A stretch of 10,488 nt of DNA from JBCBEX01 sp039177895 (lineage in GTDB: Bacteria; Bacteroidota; Rhodothermia; Rhodothermales; Rubricoccaceae), in the NCBI GenBank assembly GCA_039177895.1, contig JBCDFO010000145.1:1-10488 (forward strand), given 5' to 3'. This document shows positions 1 to 6,790 of the stretch, one piece after another. Every line of letters begins with the position of its first letter. The stretch's first letter is position 1. The translations under genes were made by a program, and so were the position numbers. The notes under the pieces are model-generated. The model was not told the DNA's origin. It did not search any database and saw only the letters and a list, made by a program, of their open reading frames with translations.

Positions 1-134
1 AGGTGGAGCGCACGTTCGCGTGGCTGTTCAACTACCGGCGTGTAGTGGTGCGGTGGGAGCATCATGTGGGAGTGTATCGCGGGTTCGTGCTCTTCGCGCT
101 GAGCCTGCTCTGCCTTAACCGACTTCTGCAATAG
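1..134 (+). CDS. IS5-like transposase, C-terminal fragment (cut by window edge)
   Basis: The open frame from base 3 to the TAG at 132-134 gives the last 43 residues of a protein, starting VERTFAWLFNYRRVVVRWEH. This matches the C-terminal signature of IS5-family DDE transposases, where the glutamate in the VERTFAW block is the third catalytic acidic residue. The tail is the usual hydrophobic end that closes with a CLNRLL-type motif. The 5' part lies outside the window, so I cannot tell whether the element is intact. I see no clear terminal inverted repeat after the stop, and the matching left end is not available. The next gene starts only 46 bp downstream, so the insertion sits at or in that gene's promoter region. 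The family call is fairly secure from the signature; the subgroup is not. Confidence 0.8.
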   Translation, partial: VERTFAWLFNYRRVVVRWEHHVGVYRGFVLFALSLLCLNRLLQ

Positions 135-180
135 CTTCTAGCTTCTGCGCCTGCTTATCTCACGCCCGTCCGCACGCGTC

Positions 181-2199
181 ATGCTTCTCGCCGTCCGCCA
201 AGTCAGCCTGCTCGCCCTGGCCCTCGTCCTCGCGCTTCCTTGGGCGTCTGCCCAGCGCCTGGAGGAGACCAACGGGGCCATCTTCGCCCCGCTCGATCTG
301 CCCGACCCGAGCGTCTACCGTGCCGCGAACGGCGCGCCGGGCCCCGCCTACTGGCAGCAGCGCGCCGACTACCGCATCGAGGTCGCGCTCGACACGATGG
401 CCCACCGCGTCGCGGGGACCGTCACGATCACGTACACCAACAACAGCCCGCAGGCGCTCGACTACCTCTGGCTGCACCTGGAGCAGAACCTCTTCGCGGC
501 CGACAGCCGTGGCGCAGCGACCACGCCGGGCGGCTCCCGCTGGCGCGGCGCGTTCGGCGAGGGCGGCTTCAAGCTCGGCGACGTGAGCGTGGCCCACGGC
601 GGCGATGCCTACGCGCCAGAGCTCGTCGTGACAGACACGCGGATGCGCGTGGCGCTGCGCGAGCCCCTCGCGGCGGGCGGCGGGCAGCTCGAGCTCACGG
701 TCCCGTACGGCTTCGTCTCGCCGGAGTACGGGGCCGACCGCATGGGCATGTTCGAGGCCGCGCGTGGGACGGTCTACGAGTTCGCGCAGTGGTACCCGAA
801 GATGGCGCTCTACGACGACGTGAACGGGTGGAACCACCAGCCCTACCTCGGCCAAGGCGAGTTCTACCTCGGCTACGGCGACTTCGACCTCGCGCTCACC
901 GTCCCGAGCAACATGACCGTCGTGGCGACGGGCGCGCTCGTAAATGAGGCGGAGGTCTACACGCCCGCGCAGCAGGTCCGCCTCGCCGAGGCCCGCCAGA
1001 GCGCCGAGCGCGTCTACATCGTCACGCCCGACGAGGTCAGCACCGACGCCGCACGGCCTCGCAAGACCGGTACGACGACCTGGCGCTTCGACGCCGACAA
1101 CGTCCGCGACGTGGCCTGGGCTGCCTCCGCCGCCTTCATCCTCGACGCGGCAGGCTACACGACCCCGCTGACCGTCCAGACGGGCGAGCCCAACGAAGTC
1201 CTCGTCATGGCGGCGTACCCGCACGAGGGCATCGGCACGCCGGAGAACCCGGGCTGGGAGGAAGCGACGGCCTACGGGCGCTTCTCGATCCTGACCCACT
1301 CCGAGATGTGGTTTCCCTACCCCTACCCCGTCGCGATCAGCGTGGGGGGCGTGGTCGGCGGCATGGAGTACCCGATGCTGCATTTCTCCAGCGTCAACGC
1401 GCGCGACAAGGCCCTCTTCGGCGTGATCGACCACGAGCTGGCGCACAACTGGTTTCCGATGATCGTTGGGACGGACGAGCGGCGGCACGTCTGGATGGAC
1501 GAGGGCTTCACGTCGTTCCTCGGCGTGCATGCCAACAAGCGGTTCTACGACGACAGCCAGAACGCGCGCGTGGTCCGCCTCACCCGCTCGCCTGCCACGG
1601 CGGGCTTCATGCGGCAGCCGTGGGCGCAGGACCAGGCGATGACGACCTACCCCGACCAGATCCGCCGCGACGCGCTCGGCTTCCTGGGCTACCGCAAGCC
1701 CGCCAAGGCGCTCCTCCTCCTCCGCGACCACATCCTCGGCCCCGAGCGCTTCGACGCCGCGTTCACGACGTACGTCGAGCGCTGGGCGTTCAAGCACCCA
1801 CAGCCGGCCGACTTCTTCCGCACCATCGAGGACGTGGCGGGCGAGGACCTCGACTGGTTCTGGCGCGGCTGGTTCTACTCGACCGACACCTACGACGCCG
1901 CCATCACCGGCGTCGCCGCGATGCCCGCCGGCGGCACGGGCGCGCGCATCGAAAACCTCAGCGGCCTCGTCTTCCCCATCGACGTGCAGTTCACCTTCGC
2001 CGACGGCTCGACCGCCACCGAGCGCCTCCCCGTCGAGGCGTTCTACAAGACCGACACCGTCATCGTGACGACGCTGCAGGAAGGCACTGTGACGCGCGTC
2101 GAACTCGACCCCGACAATCACCTCCCGGATATGAACCCGGACGATAACGTGTGGACCCAGAACGACGCAGGAGCCGGAGCCTCGGGAACGAACGAATAG
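181..2199 (+). CDS. secreted M1-family zinc metallopeptidase (aminopeptidase N-like)
   Basis: A 672-residue exported peptidase, expected to trim N-terminal residues from peptides in the periplasm or at the cell surface. Residues 1-24 form a classical signal peptide: a short basic start, a Leu/Ala-rich core and an ASA-Q cleavage site. The zinc motif HELAH is at 418-422, and the third zinc ligand Glu441 lies in WMDEGF. The 18 residues between His422 and Glu441 are the canonical M1 spacing (HEXXH-18-E). The exopeptidase loop appears as GGMEYP (393-398), a variant of GAMEN. Tyr504 in GFLGYRKPAK is the likely transition-state tyrosine. At 672 residues it is shorter than E. coli PepN (about 870) but similar to many Bacteroidota M1 proteins, and I see no Por-type sorting domain at the C-terminus. 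The ATG at 181 was chosen because the signal peptide begins there; no Shine-Dalgarno sequence is visible. The promoter must lie in the 46 bp after the transposase fragment or inside that element. Confidence 0.93.
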   Translation: MLLAVRQVSLLALALVLALPWASAQRLEETNGAIFAPLDLPDPSVYRAANGAPGPAYWQQRADYRIEVALDTMAHRVAGTVTITYTNNSPQALDYLWLHLEQNLFAADSRGAATTPGGSRWRGAFGEGGFKLGDVSVAHGGDAYAPELVVTDTRMRVALREPLAAGGGQLELTVPYGFVSPEYGADRMGMFEAARGTVYEFAQWYPKMALYDDVNGWNHQPYLGQGEFYLGYGDFDLALTVPSNMTVVATGALVNEAEVYTPAQQVRLAEARQSAERVYIVTPDEVSTDAARPRKTGTTTWRFDADNVRDVAWAASAAFILDAAGYTTPLTVQTGEPNEVLVMAAYPHEGIGTPENPGWEEATAYGRFSILTHSEMWFPYPYPVAISVGGVVGGMEYPMLHFSSVNARDKALFGVIDHELAHNWFPMIVGTDERRHVWMDEGFTSFLGVHANKRFYDDSQNARVVRLTRSPATAGFMRQPWAQDQAMTTYPDQIRRDALGFLGYRKPAKALLLLRDHILGPERFDAAFTTYVERWAFKHPQPADFFRTIEDVAGEDLDWFWRGWFYSTDTYDAAITGVAAMPAGGTGARIENLSGLVFPIDVQFTFADGSTATERLPVEAFYKTDTVIVTTLQEGTVTRVELDPDNHLPDMNPDDNVWTQNDAGAGASGTNE

Positions 2200-2240
2200 G
2201 CCTCGCCCGGAACGGCTGGCTTCCATCGCGTAGAAGCACT

Positions 2241-2789
2241 ATGGCACCCACGACGACTGCTGCTCCCTACACCGATACGCTGGCCGATGGCTTGACGTGG
2301 GAGCGGTTGTGCACGGATCCAGCGTTCGCCTTCCTCCAGGATCTCCCGTTCAAAATCGAGACGAACCGCTGGGGCCAACTCGTCATGAGTCCGACTTACT
2401 TCCGTCACGGCTACTTCCAAAAGCGCATCAGCCGCCTCCTTGACGACCTGACAGACGCACCCGGCGAATCCGCGGTCGAGATCGCGATCCAGACAACTGA
2501 CGGCAATAGGGTAGCTGATGTCGTGTGGGTATCGGCCGAGCGCTTTGGGAGAATCAGGGATGAGTTCGCCGTGTCGGTCGCACCCGAGATCTGTGTGGAG
2601 GTCGTCTCGGCAGGCAACCATCCGGATGAGATCGCGCACAAGCGGGCGCTCTACTTCGAAGCAGGTGCGGCAGAAGTCTGGATCTGTGACCGCGAGGGGG
2701 CTCTGCGGTTCTTTACCCCAGAAGGCGAGCACGAACGCTCGCCACGCGTCCCCGGCTTCCCGCTCCAGATCGAGATGCCGGGGACGTAG
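2241..2789 (+). CDS. Uma2-family (DUF820) restriction endonuclease-like protein
   Basis: A 182-residue protein of the Uma2/DUF820 family, whose fold is PD-(D/E)XK nuclease-like. No member has a well-established cellular role, so the function here is open. The family hallmarks are RVADVVWV (90-97), then EICVEVVSAGN (116-126), then AHKRALYFEAGAAEVWICD (132-150). Asp93, Glu120 and Lys134 are the likely catalytic set by family pattern. I chose the ATG at 2241. It starts 41 bp after the peptidase stop, and the protein then opens with a normal family N-terminus. An in-frame ATG at 2151 would overlap the peptidase gene and add 30 Arg/Ser-rich residues unlike the family. The gene looks less GC-rich and less codon-biased than its neighbours, which would fit the lateral spread typical of Uma2 genes. 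No toxin-antitoxin partner is visible. Confidence 0.85.
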   Translation: MAPTTTAAPYTDTLADGLTWERLCTDPAFAFLQDLPFKIETNRWGQLVMSPTYFRHGYFQKRISRLLDDLTDAPGESAVEIAIQTTDGNRVADVVWVSAERFGRIRDEFAVSVAPEICVEVVSAGNHPDEIAHKRALYFEAGAAEVWICDREGALRFFTPEGEHERSPRVPGFPLQIEMPGT

Positions 2790-2810
2790 CCGCAGTTCGC
2801 GGCGCACCGA

Positions 2811-2833
2811 GGAATGTGAGCGCGGAATGTGAG
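2811..2833. repeat. 10-bp direct repeat GGAATGTGAG, two copies 13 bp apart
   Basis: GGAATGTGAG occurs at 2811-2820 and again at 2824-2833, in the gap between the Uma2 gene and nupC and just before a strong hairpin. Spacing of just over one helical turn would suit paired protein-binding sites upstream of nupC, but nothing else supports that. A chance duplication is equally possible. Confidence 0.4.
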
Positions 2834-2840
2834 AAAGGTG

Positions 2841-2871
2841 GCGGCCATCCGGGCACGGTCTGGGTGGCCGC
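2841..2871 (+). other. GC-rich stem-loop in the leader of nupC
   Basis: Arms 2841-2852 (GCGGCCATCCGG) and 2860-2871 (CTGGGTGGCCGC) pair over 12 bp, with ten Watson-Crick and two G-U pairs, around a 7-nt loop (GCACGGT). It sits 52 bp after the Uma2 stop and 39 bp before the nupC ATG. The right arm is followed by GCCTAGTTT rather than a T-run, so it is a poor intrinsic terminator. It could be a 3' stabilising structure for the upstream transcript or a leader structure for nupC. The hairpin itself is seen directly; its role is not. Confidence 0.5.
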
Positions 2872-2910
2872 GCCTAGTTTCCCGGGTTCCCACGCGCTAC
2901 TCCTTCCCGC

Positions 2911-4302
2911 ATGTCTGTCCCCGATCTGCTGCGCGGCCTGCTCGGCCTCGCTGGTATCCTCGCCATCGCGTTTGCCTTTTCGAGCCACCGCACCCGCGTC
3001 AACTGGCGGACGGTCGGCCTCGGGCTGCTGCTGCAACTCGTCTTCGCCGTGTTCATCCTCAAGGGCGAGGACATGGCGCAGGTCTTCGCGCCGCTCGGCT
3101 GGCCGAAGGCCGCGTTCGCGTTCGTGGCAGGGCTGTTCGTGGACTTCCTCGCAGCCGTAGAGGTCGGCTCTGCGTTCATCTTCGGGAGCCTCGGGCTCGG
3201 GCCCGCGAGCGAGGGGTCGCTGGGCTTCTTCTTCTTCTCGCAGGTGCTGCCGACGGTCGTGGTGTTTGCGTCGCTGATGTCGATCCTGTACTACCTCGGC
3301 GTCATGCAGGTGGTGGTGCGCGGGATGGCGTGGGTGGTGCGCCGGGCGCTGGGCACGAGCGGGCCAGAGAGCCTGAGCGTGAGCGCGAACATCTTCGTCG
3401 GGCAGACGGAGGCCCCGCTCGTGATCAAGCCCTACGTGGAGAAGCTGACGCGGAGCGAACTCATGGCCGTGATGACCGGCGGCATGGCCACGATTGCGGG
3501 CGGCGTGCTGGCGAGCTACGTCGCGTTCCTCGGCGAGCGGTATGCGCAAGCCGCAGGCGTGGCCGTGGAGGTCGGGCAGCAGCTCTTCGCCGAGCAGCTC
3601 CTCGGAGCGAGCGTGATGGCGGCCCCGGCGGCGCTCGTCCTCGCGAAGATCCTCATCCCCGAGACGGAGAAGGTCCCCAACGTGGACGCGCGGTTCGAGA
3701 CGGACGCCGGCGAGGCCACGCTACCCTCCACGGCGTCCGACGAGGCTGCCGCGGGCGTCACCGCCGCCGTGATCGACGAGGGGCCGAAGAACGTGATCGA
3801 CGCGGCGGCTTCAGGCGCGGCCGATGGGATGAAGCTCGCGCTCAACATCGGCGCGATGCTGATCGCCTTCCTCGCGCTCATCGCCATCCTGAACGGCATC
3901 ATCGGCTGGGGCACGGGCCTCTTCGGCGCGACGATCACCCTGGAGACGATCCTCGGCGTCGTCCTCGCGCCCGTTGCGTGGCTCGTAGGCGTCCCGACGC
4001 CGGACATCACGACGTTCGGCGGCTTCCTCGGCACGAAGGTGATCGCCAACGAGTTCGTGGCCTACACGCAGCTCGCCGACGCCATCGCCGATGGGAGCAT
4101 CCTCCCGAAGACCACCATCATGGCGACGTTCGCGCTGTGCGGCTTCGCCAACCTGTCATCCATCGGCATCCAGATCGGCGGCATCGGTCCGCTCGCGCCA
4201 AGCCGCACCGGTGAGATCGCGGCGCTCGGCCTCCGCGCTGTCCTGGCAGGCACGCTCGCGAACCTGATGACGGCCACGATTGCAGGCGTGCTGCTGGGGT
4301 AG
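2911..4302 (+). CDS. nupC: concentrative nucleoside transporter, NupC/CNT family
   Basis: A 463-residue inner-membrane symporter of the CNT family, which imports nucleosides with Na+ or H+. Hydrophobic segments run through the whole protein. The family-defining block GQTEAPLVIKPY is at 164-175, followed by MTGGMATIAGG (188-198). The second substrate region is TKVIANEFVAY (375-385) and CGFANLSSIG (410-419). By analogy with the Vibrio cholerae CNT structure, the GQTE block should contact the base. Glu381, Asn414 and Ser417 would contact the ribose. The hydrophilic stretch at 250-300, ending in NVIDAAASGAADG, is normal for this subgroup, so the protein looks full length and intact. The ATG at 2911 places the first helix directly at the N-terminus; no Shine-Dalgarno sequence is seen. 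It appears to be a single gene, with a hairpin-bearing leader upstream and a long noncoding stretch downstream. Cation and nucleoside preference cannot be read from the sequence. Confidence 0.93.
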   Translation: MSVPDLLRGLLGLAGILAIAFAFSSHRTRVNWRTVGLGLLLQLVFAVFILKGEDMAQVFAPLGWPKAAFAFVAGLFVDFLAAVEVGSAFIFGSLGLGPASEGSLGFFFFSQVLPTVVVFASLMSILYYLGVMQVVVRGMAWVVRRALGTSGPESLSVSANIFVGQTEAPLVIKPYVEKLTRSELMAVMTGGMATIAGGVLASYVAFLGERYAQAAGVAVEVGQQLFAEQLLGASVMAAPAALVLAKILIPETEKVPNVDARFETDAGEATLPSTASDEAAAGVTAAVIDEGPKNVIDAAASGAADGMKLALNIGAMLIAFLALIAILNGIIGWGTGLFGATITLETILGVVLAPVAWLVGVPTPDITTFGGFLGTKVIANEFVAYTQLADAIADGSILPKTTIMATFALCGFANLSSIGIQIGGIGPLAPSRTGEIAALGLRAVLAGTLANLMTATIAGVLLG

Positions 4303-4336
4303 CCGTGGGGCCGTGAAACGGTGCCTGCTACGCTGC

Positions 4337-4446
4337 GCTGGGTCAAGCGACTTGCTCCGCCTTCCCGCTCACGGAGAGGCTGACCCCAGACCTGCTTGGG
4401 GCCTCTGGGCGTGGACGTTTTAACGTGTGAAGGTCTTCGTCCACGC
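4337..4446. other. cluster of inverted repeats, possible structured RNA or terminator array
   Basis: Several dyads lie in 110 bp. CTGGGTCA (4338-4345) pairs with TGACCCCAG (4381-4389) with one bulged C. Within that loop CTCCG (about 4355-4359) matches CGGAG (4372-4376). An alternative pairing joins AGAGGC (4375-4380) to GCCTCT (4401-4406) and encloses CCCA/TGGG. A separate perfect 9-bp dyad, GCGTGGACG (4409-4417) and CGTCCACGC (4438-4446), has a 20-nt loop containing a small GAAG-GT-CTTC hairpin. The pairings are visible in the sequence. Whether they form an RNA, a nupC terminator or nothing is not known. Confidence 0.4.
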
Positions 4447-4632
4447 GTTCAGACCTGCCACGTCTTACGCCCACAGCTCGCCTCGAACCTCGGGCCAAAC
4501 CGCAACGGTGTTCCGGATTGGATGTGCCAAGTAGGGCGCGACACGCGGGCGAGGTGGAGGCGTGGTCGGATTGCGCAATGCTGCGAGAAGGGGCGCGCGA
4601 GGAGGCATCCCAGTAAATCTCAATGTTTCCCG

Positions 4633-4650
4633 GAACTTAAAGGGAAGTTC
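4633..4650. promoter_or_regulatory. perfect dyad GAACTT-N6-AAGTTC upstream of the DoxX-like gene
   Basis: GAACTT (4633-4638) and AAGTTC (4645-4650) are perfect inverted copies around AAAGGG, in the AT-richer stretch 56 bp before the ATG at 4706. Size, symmetry and position suit an operator for a dimeric regulator of this gene. No regulator is encoded next to it and no family consensus is recognised, so the role is inference. Confidence 0.35.
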
Positions 4651-4705
4651 TAAACGTTCAATTCATCCACTTCTAGCCAGAAGCACATCTTCTACCCCCA
4701 TTCTC

Positions 4706-5464
4706 ATGGCTGACCGCCTCACCGCCTGGGCCGACGCCCACCGCGATATCGCCCTCGACCTCATCCGCATCTACCTCGGCGTTGGCCTGTTCGCGCGCGG
4801 CATTGTCTTCCTCAACGACTCCGGGGCCATCGTCGAGTTGGCGGGCGCGGATGGCAGTGAGCTCTCCTCCATCGCGCTCGCCCACTACGTCGGCCTAGCC
4901 CATCTTGGGGGAGGCCTCTTGCTCGCCGTCGGCATGATCACGCGCGTCGCGGCGCTCCTCCAGATTCCCGTGCTCTTCGGCGCGGCGTTCATCGTCCACT
5001 TTCCCGAGTCGCTCCTCGCGCCGAACCAGTCGTTCGCCTTCTCGGCGCTCGTCCTTGCGCTGCTCTGCATGTATGCGGTCTGGGGCGGCGGTCGCTGGTC
5101 GTTGGACCGGGCCATCGCTCGCTGGAACTCCAAGAATGAGGAGCGCGAGGCGCAGATCGTCGAGAGCCGCGTCCAAGAGCTCCGCGAGCGTGACCGTGAG
5201 CGCCGCCGCCGCCGTGCCGCGGAGCGCGCGCTGGCCCCACCTCCCTCCAAGGAGCCTGCGGCGCCACCGTGCGTCCACGGGTACGACCGGAATGACCCCC
5301 ACGTCGTGGCGGAGCGGACATACAGCCCGCTTTCGGGCATCCGGTTCGTCTTCGGTACGCACCCGCGCCCGCGTTCCGTCACCTTCCGCTGCAAGGAGTG
5401 CAATGGCGTCGTGGAGGTAGCCACGGATCCCGAGGAGATGGAGGCGTATCGCTTCGCTCGGTAA
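4706..5464 (+). CDS. DoxX-like membrane protein with coiled-coil and Cys-rich C-terminal tail
   Basis: A 252-residue protein in three parts. Residues 15-128 hold about four hydrophobic helices with the pattern of the DoxX/SURF4-like superfamily, in which a helix with LIRIYLGVGLFARG is followed by helices containing YVGLAHLGGG, ITRVAALLQIP and FSALVLALL. Residues 140-175 are a highly charged Arg/Glu stretch (ELRERDRERRRRRAAERA), probably a cytoplasmic coiled coil. A proline-rich linker leads to a tail with Cys189, His191 and a C-K-E-C pair at 229-232, which could bind a metal ion. DoxX proteins are usually about 130-160 residues, so the C-terminal 110 residues are an added module. The ATG at 4706 was preferred to an in-frame GTG at 4562, because the extra 48 residues would be low-complexity and would cover the dyad at 4633. 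The gene converges with mntD, 66 bp away. Membrane family: fairly sure; function: unknown. Confidence 0.7.
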   Translation: MADRLTAWADAHRDIALDLIRIYLGVGLFARGIVFLNDSGAIVELAGADGSELSSIALAHYVGLAHLGGGLLLAVGMITRVAALLQIPVLFGAAFIVHFPESLLAPNQSFAFSALVLALLCMYAVWGGGRWSLDRAIARWNSKNEEREAQIVESRVQELRERDRERRRRRAAERALAPPPSKEPAAPPCVHGYDRNDPHVVAERTYSPLSGIRFVFGTHPRPRSVTFRCKECNGVVEVATDPEEMEAYRFAR

Positions 5465-5530
5465 CCTCGGTTTCGACGCCAGCCTGGCAGGAGACGTTGT
5501 CCCGGCGCATCCTCTTCCCGGCTCGCCTAC

Positions 5531-6637
5531 CTACCGTACCATCGACGTCTGGGCGTAGGCGCGGCCGGTATCGGTGAGGTGAAGGCGGTCGCCTGCACGG
5601 CGGATGAGATGCTCCCGCTGGGCGCGGGCCACGATGCGCTCGGCACGGCGCGGGTCCCAGCGCAGGTGCTCCCGGAGGTGCCCGACCCGGCACTCGAGGT
5701 CGGCCTCGGGCAGGCCCTCGTGGTGGAGCAGGTGAATGGCGAGCATCCGCTGCGCGAACTCGGCGCGCTGTCGGCCCTGCCGCCGCCGCTGCGCCACCAA
5801 GCCGCGATCTGGCGCAAACACGTAGGCGAGCGCAAACACGACGCCCACCATCACCGCCATCGCCCCCGCGATGGAGGCATCGAGCGCACGCGCGAGCCAG
5901 TAGCCCGCAATTGCCGCCACGATGCCGAGCGCCACCGACAGGCTGAGCAGCACCGGGAGTCGGTCCGTGAGCAGCCACGCCGCGGCCGGGGGGCCCACCA
6001 TCAGCGCGATGACGAGGATCGAGCCGACCACGTCGAAGGCACCAACAGCGGTCACGGAGACGAGTGTCATCAGCGCATAGTTGAGCACCCCCGGCGCGAA
6101 GCCGAGCACCGCCGCGAGCGCCGCGTCGAACGTGCTCAGCTTCAGCTCTTTGTAGAACAGGACCACGAACGCCAGGTTGAGCACGAGCACGAGGCCCATC
6201 AGCCACAGCGCCATCGGGCCAAAGTCGACGCCGCCGATCGTGAACCGCTCGATCCACGCGAACGCGGGGTCGCCGAGAAGCACCGCGTCGGTGTCGAGGT
6301 GGACATCGTCGGCAAAGCGCGCGATGAGGAGGACGCCGATGGAGAAGAGCGCCGGGAAGACGAGCCCGATGGCTGCGTCCTGCTTCACAAGCCGCGTCCG
6401 CCCCAGCGCCTCGATGAGCGCCACCGTGAGTACGCCCGTGGCTGCGGCTGCCACGAGCAGCAGCGGCGACGACAGGCTCTCGGTCAGGAAGAACGCCACC
6501 ACGATGCCTGGCAGGATCGCGTGGCTGATCGCATCGGACAGCATCGAGGCACGCCGCAGCACGAGGAAGCCGCCGACGAGCGCGCACGCCGCCGCCACGG
6601 TCGCGCAGATGAGCTGGATTTCGACTTGGGGCGTCAC
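5531..6637 (-). CDS. mntD: metal ABC transporter permease with C-terminal winged-helix-like domain
   Basis: A 368-residue ABC-3 family permease, one half of the membrane channel for Mn2+/Zn2+/Fe2+ import. Helices fill residues 8-275. The family motif SDAISHAILPG is at 34-44, and FYKELKLSTFD (161-171) is a typical ABC-3 cytoplasmic segment that faces the ATPase. Ordinary ABC-3 permeases end near residue 280. Here a basic linker (282-292) leads to about 75 soluble residues with helix-helix-helix-wing character, ending in RLHLTDTGRAYA (351-361). That is the same LTxxG wing pattern as in MntR of this operon. The start is the GTG at 6637, with no better in-frame start before the first helix. The codon directly abuts a heptamer repeat array. 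It is the last gene of the mntRABCD operon, 118 bp after mntC. Family: sure; which metal, and which of C or D it should be called, are by analogy. Confidence 0.88.
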   Translation of the reverse strand: MTPQVEIQLICATVAAACALVGGFLVLRRASMLSDAISHAILPGIVVAFFLTESLSSPLLLVAAAATGVLTVALIEALGRTRLVKQDAAIGLVFPALFSIGVLLIARFADDVHLDTDAVLLGDPAFAWIERFTIGGVDFGPMALWLMGLVLVLNLAFVVLFYKELKLSTFDAALAAVLGFAPGVLNYALMTLVSVTAVGAFDVVGSILVIALMVGPPAAAWLLTDRLPVLLSLSVALGIVAAIAGYWLARALDASIAGAMAVMVGVVFALAYVFAPDRGLVAQRRRQGRQRAEFAQRMLAIHLLHHEGLPEADLECRVGHLREHLRWDPRRAERIVARAQREHLIRRAGDRLHLTDTGRAYAQTSMVR

Positions 6638-6704
6638 GGGTCGAGGGTCGAGGGTCGAGGGTCGAGGGTCGAGGGTCGAGGGTCGAGGGTCGAGGGTCGA
6701 GGGT
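6638..6704. repeat. perfect heptamer tandem array, (GGGTCGA)9 plus GGGT
   Basis: Nine exact copies of GGGTCGA (TCGACCC on the operon strand) run from 6638 to 6700, followed by a partial GGGT. The array lies in the 118-bp gap between mntC and mntD and touches the GTG start of mntD at 6637. It has no spacers, so it is a microsatellite-like array and not CRISPR. The lack of any mismatch suggests recent expansion or active slippage. Confidence 0.97.
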
Positions 6705-6755
6705 GCCCCGCTTCACTGTGTGAGCGCTGTTGGGCGACGTGCTACGCGCTGCCTC

Positions 6756-6790
6756 CTACTTCGCACTTCCCACATCGGACTTCGCACTTC
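6756..6790. repeat. degenerate heptamer array, five units GAAGTNN on the - strand
   Basis: On the - strand the units are GAAGTGC, GAAGTCC, GATGTGG, GAAGTGC and GAAGTAG, exactly 7 bp apart. The last unit supplies the TAG stop codon of mntC, and the other four encode its final residues (tail SAKSDVGSAK). The period matches the perfect array at 6638-6704 but the unit sequence differs. Confidence 0.75.

Larger units (their letters stand above)
4303..4705. other. 403-bp intergenic stretch without a convincing gene
   Basis: No open frame here has protein-like composition or a recognisable motif. The left part (about 4337-4446) is crowded with inverted repeats. The middle (4460-4620) shows nothing I can name. 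The right part is AT-richer, holds the dyad at 4633-4650, and must contain the promoter of the DoxX-like gene. The nonamer CAGACCTGC occurs twice, at 4387-4395 and 4450-4458. No T-run terminator for nupC is evident. Confidence 0.6.

Noticed and set aside
160..2226. Long open frame on the - strand opposite the M1 peptidase
   Set aside because: Its protein is Arg/Val/Gly/His-rich with no family motif; it is the GC-driven antisense shadow of a gene with clear catalytic residues.
2151..2240. Upstream ATG for the Uma2 gene
   Set aside because: It would overlap the peptidase gene and add an Arg/Ser-rich segment not seen in the family; the ATG at 2241 gives a normal N-terminus.
4396..4653. 85-codon open frame in the nupC-DoxX gap
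   Set aside because: No recognisable motif, mixed Cys/Arg-rich composition, and it runs across inverted repeats; not supportable as a gene.
4670..4683. CTTCT-N4-AGAAG hairpin before the DoxX-like gene
   Set aside because: A 5-bp dyad is expected by chance at this length; kept out of the feature list in favour of the stronger dyad at 4633-4650.
4562..4705. Upstream GTG for the DoxX-like gene
   Set aside because: The added 48 residues lack protein-like character and would place coding sequence over the dyad and probable promoter.
5465..5530. Terminator between the convergent DoxX-like gene and mntD
   Set aside because: The only dyad (GCCAG-C-CTGGC at 5478-5488) has a one-base centre and no following T-run on either strand.
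6638..6704. CRISPR array
   Set aside because: The units are 7 bp and directly abutting, with no spacers and no cas genes; it is a simple tandem repeat.
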